From NCBI GenBank assembly GCA_964512485.1, contig CAZEHJ010000001.1, positions 62,001-126,000 of the forward strand: 64,000 nt of DNA. Direction: 5' to 3'. The notes beneath the pieces were generated by a model. The model was not told where the DNA came from. It did not search any database and was given only the letters and a program-made list of their open reading frames with translations. Each line of letters starts with the position of its first letter. Position 1 is the stretch's first letter. This DNA comes from CAZEHJ01 sp964512485. GTDB lineage: Bacteria; Bacteroidota; Rhodothermia; Rhodothermales; UBA10348. Below, in pieces: positions 63,802-64,000 of this stretch. A program made the position numbers and the translations under genes.

Positions 63802-64000
63802 ATGGCCGCAACCGTACCCTACGCTGTCTGGGCCGTGATCATCGTCACGGGAGCCAGCTTGCTGGCGATCGCCCTATTTGGCGTTCGATCCCTGATCCAG
63901 GGTAAGATAAATCCGATGACGATTGTTCTGACCGCCATACCAATTGTCCTGATGGGCATTCTTGGATTGGTGATGGGAGACTGGTCACACGCAGCAATTC
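63802..64000 (+). CDS. Small membrane protein downstream of exbB, 3' end outside window
   Basis: 66 residues visible from ATG 63802 (MAATVPYAVWAV), running through the right edge. Two hydrophobic helices can be seen (YAVWAVIIVTGASLLAIALF and TIVLTAIPIVLMGILGLVMG). ExbD starts with a basic cytoplasmic segment and one helix, which does not fit. It is an unassigned membrane protein of the exb operon. Confidence 0.7.
   Translation, partial: MAATVPYAVWAVIIVTGASLLAIALFGVRSLIQGKINPMTIVLTAIPIVLMGILGLVMGDWSHAAI

Overview
The window looks like a chromosomal segment of a Bacteroidota-lineage bacterium, most probably of the Rhodothermia/Rhodothermota branch, and probably marine. The evidence is four secreted proteins with a type IX secretion (Por) C-terminal sorting domain (the FTLDQNYPNPFNP type or a degenerate form), a GLPGLI protein next to an OMP_b-brl type outer-membrane protein, an IcmF fused mutase, a GH109 enzyme and a Na+/H+-type antiporter. 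Codon use looks even across the window. I see no insertion sequence, prophage, CRISPR array or integron. Two runs of exactly 100 N (28549-28648 and 44862-44961) are scaffold gaps.

Layout. 1-7.6 kb: secreted T9SS proteins (two tandem paralogues with BNR-like propellers, then an FG-GAP/UnbV protein). 7.5-11 kb: a REC-Hpt phosphorelay protein and a CcmF-like haem lyase on the minus strand. 11.1-19.6 kb, minus strand: a translation and cell-division block in the order thrS, infC, rpmI, rplT, (terminator), pheS, pheT, coiled-coil protein, zapA, candidate structured RNA (possibly 6S). 19.9-29.5 kb: envelope genes (GLPGLI protein, outer-membrane beta-barrel, T9SS propeller protein, small membrane proteins, a truncated CadC-like regulator, tRNA-Val, DUF5683-like protein, lipoprotein). 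29.6-34.5 kb: IcmF, an Sfp-type phosphopantetheinyl transferase and a superoxide dismutase. 34.7-42.7 kb: a tight minus-strand operon nuoJ-nuoK-nuoL-nuoM-antiporter-PCD-nuoN, the proton-pumping half of complex I with a NhaD/CitMHS-type antiporter and a pterin dehydratase embedded in it. 43.1-51.3 kb: MATE exporter, galactokinase-like GHMP kinase, Na+/solute symporter, GH109 glycosidase and a fused PabB-PabC. 51.3-56.1 kb: SDR, acetyl-CoA synthetase and PEP carboxykinase. 56.1-64 kb: BadF-type sugar kinase coupled to a penicillin-acylase-like protein, a PolX whose polymerase site looks dead, a carboxy-terminal processing protease, and the start of an ExbB/TolQ operon.

How the genes fit together. 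The organism appears to be an aerobic heterotroph: complex I, cytochrome c maturation, SOD, acetate activation (acs), gluconeogenesis (pckA) and branched-chain acyl-CoA rearrangement (icmF). The GHMP kinase, symporter and GH109 enzyme can be read as a small amino-sugar/galactose salvage cluster (inference). The most interesting leads are the antiporter inside the complex I operon, a PolX-family protein lacking the catalytic aspartates, a penicillin-acylase homologue lacking the serine nucleophile, a structured RNA candidate after zapA, an AUC-start infC, and two equally spaced motif pairs in the thrS/GLPGLI intergenic region. No clearly new multi-gene defence or mobile system was found.
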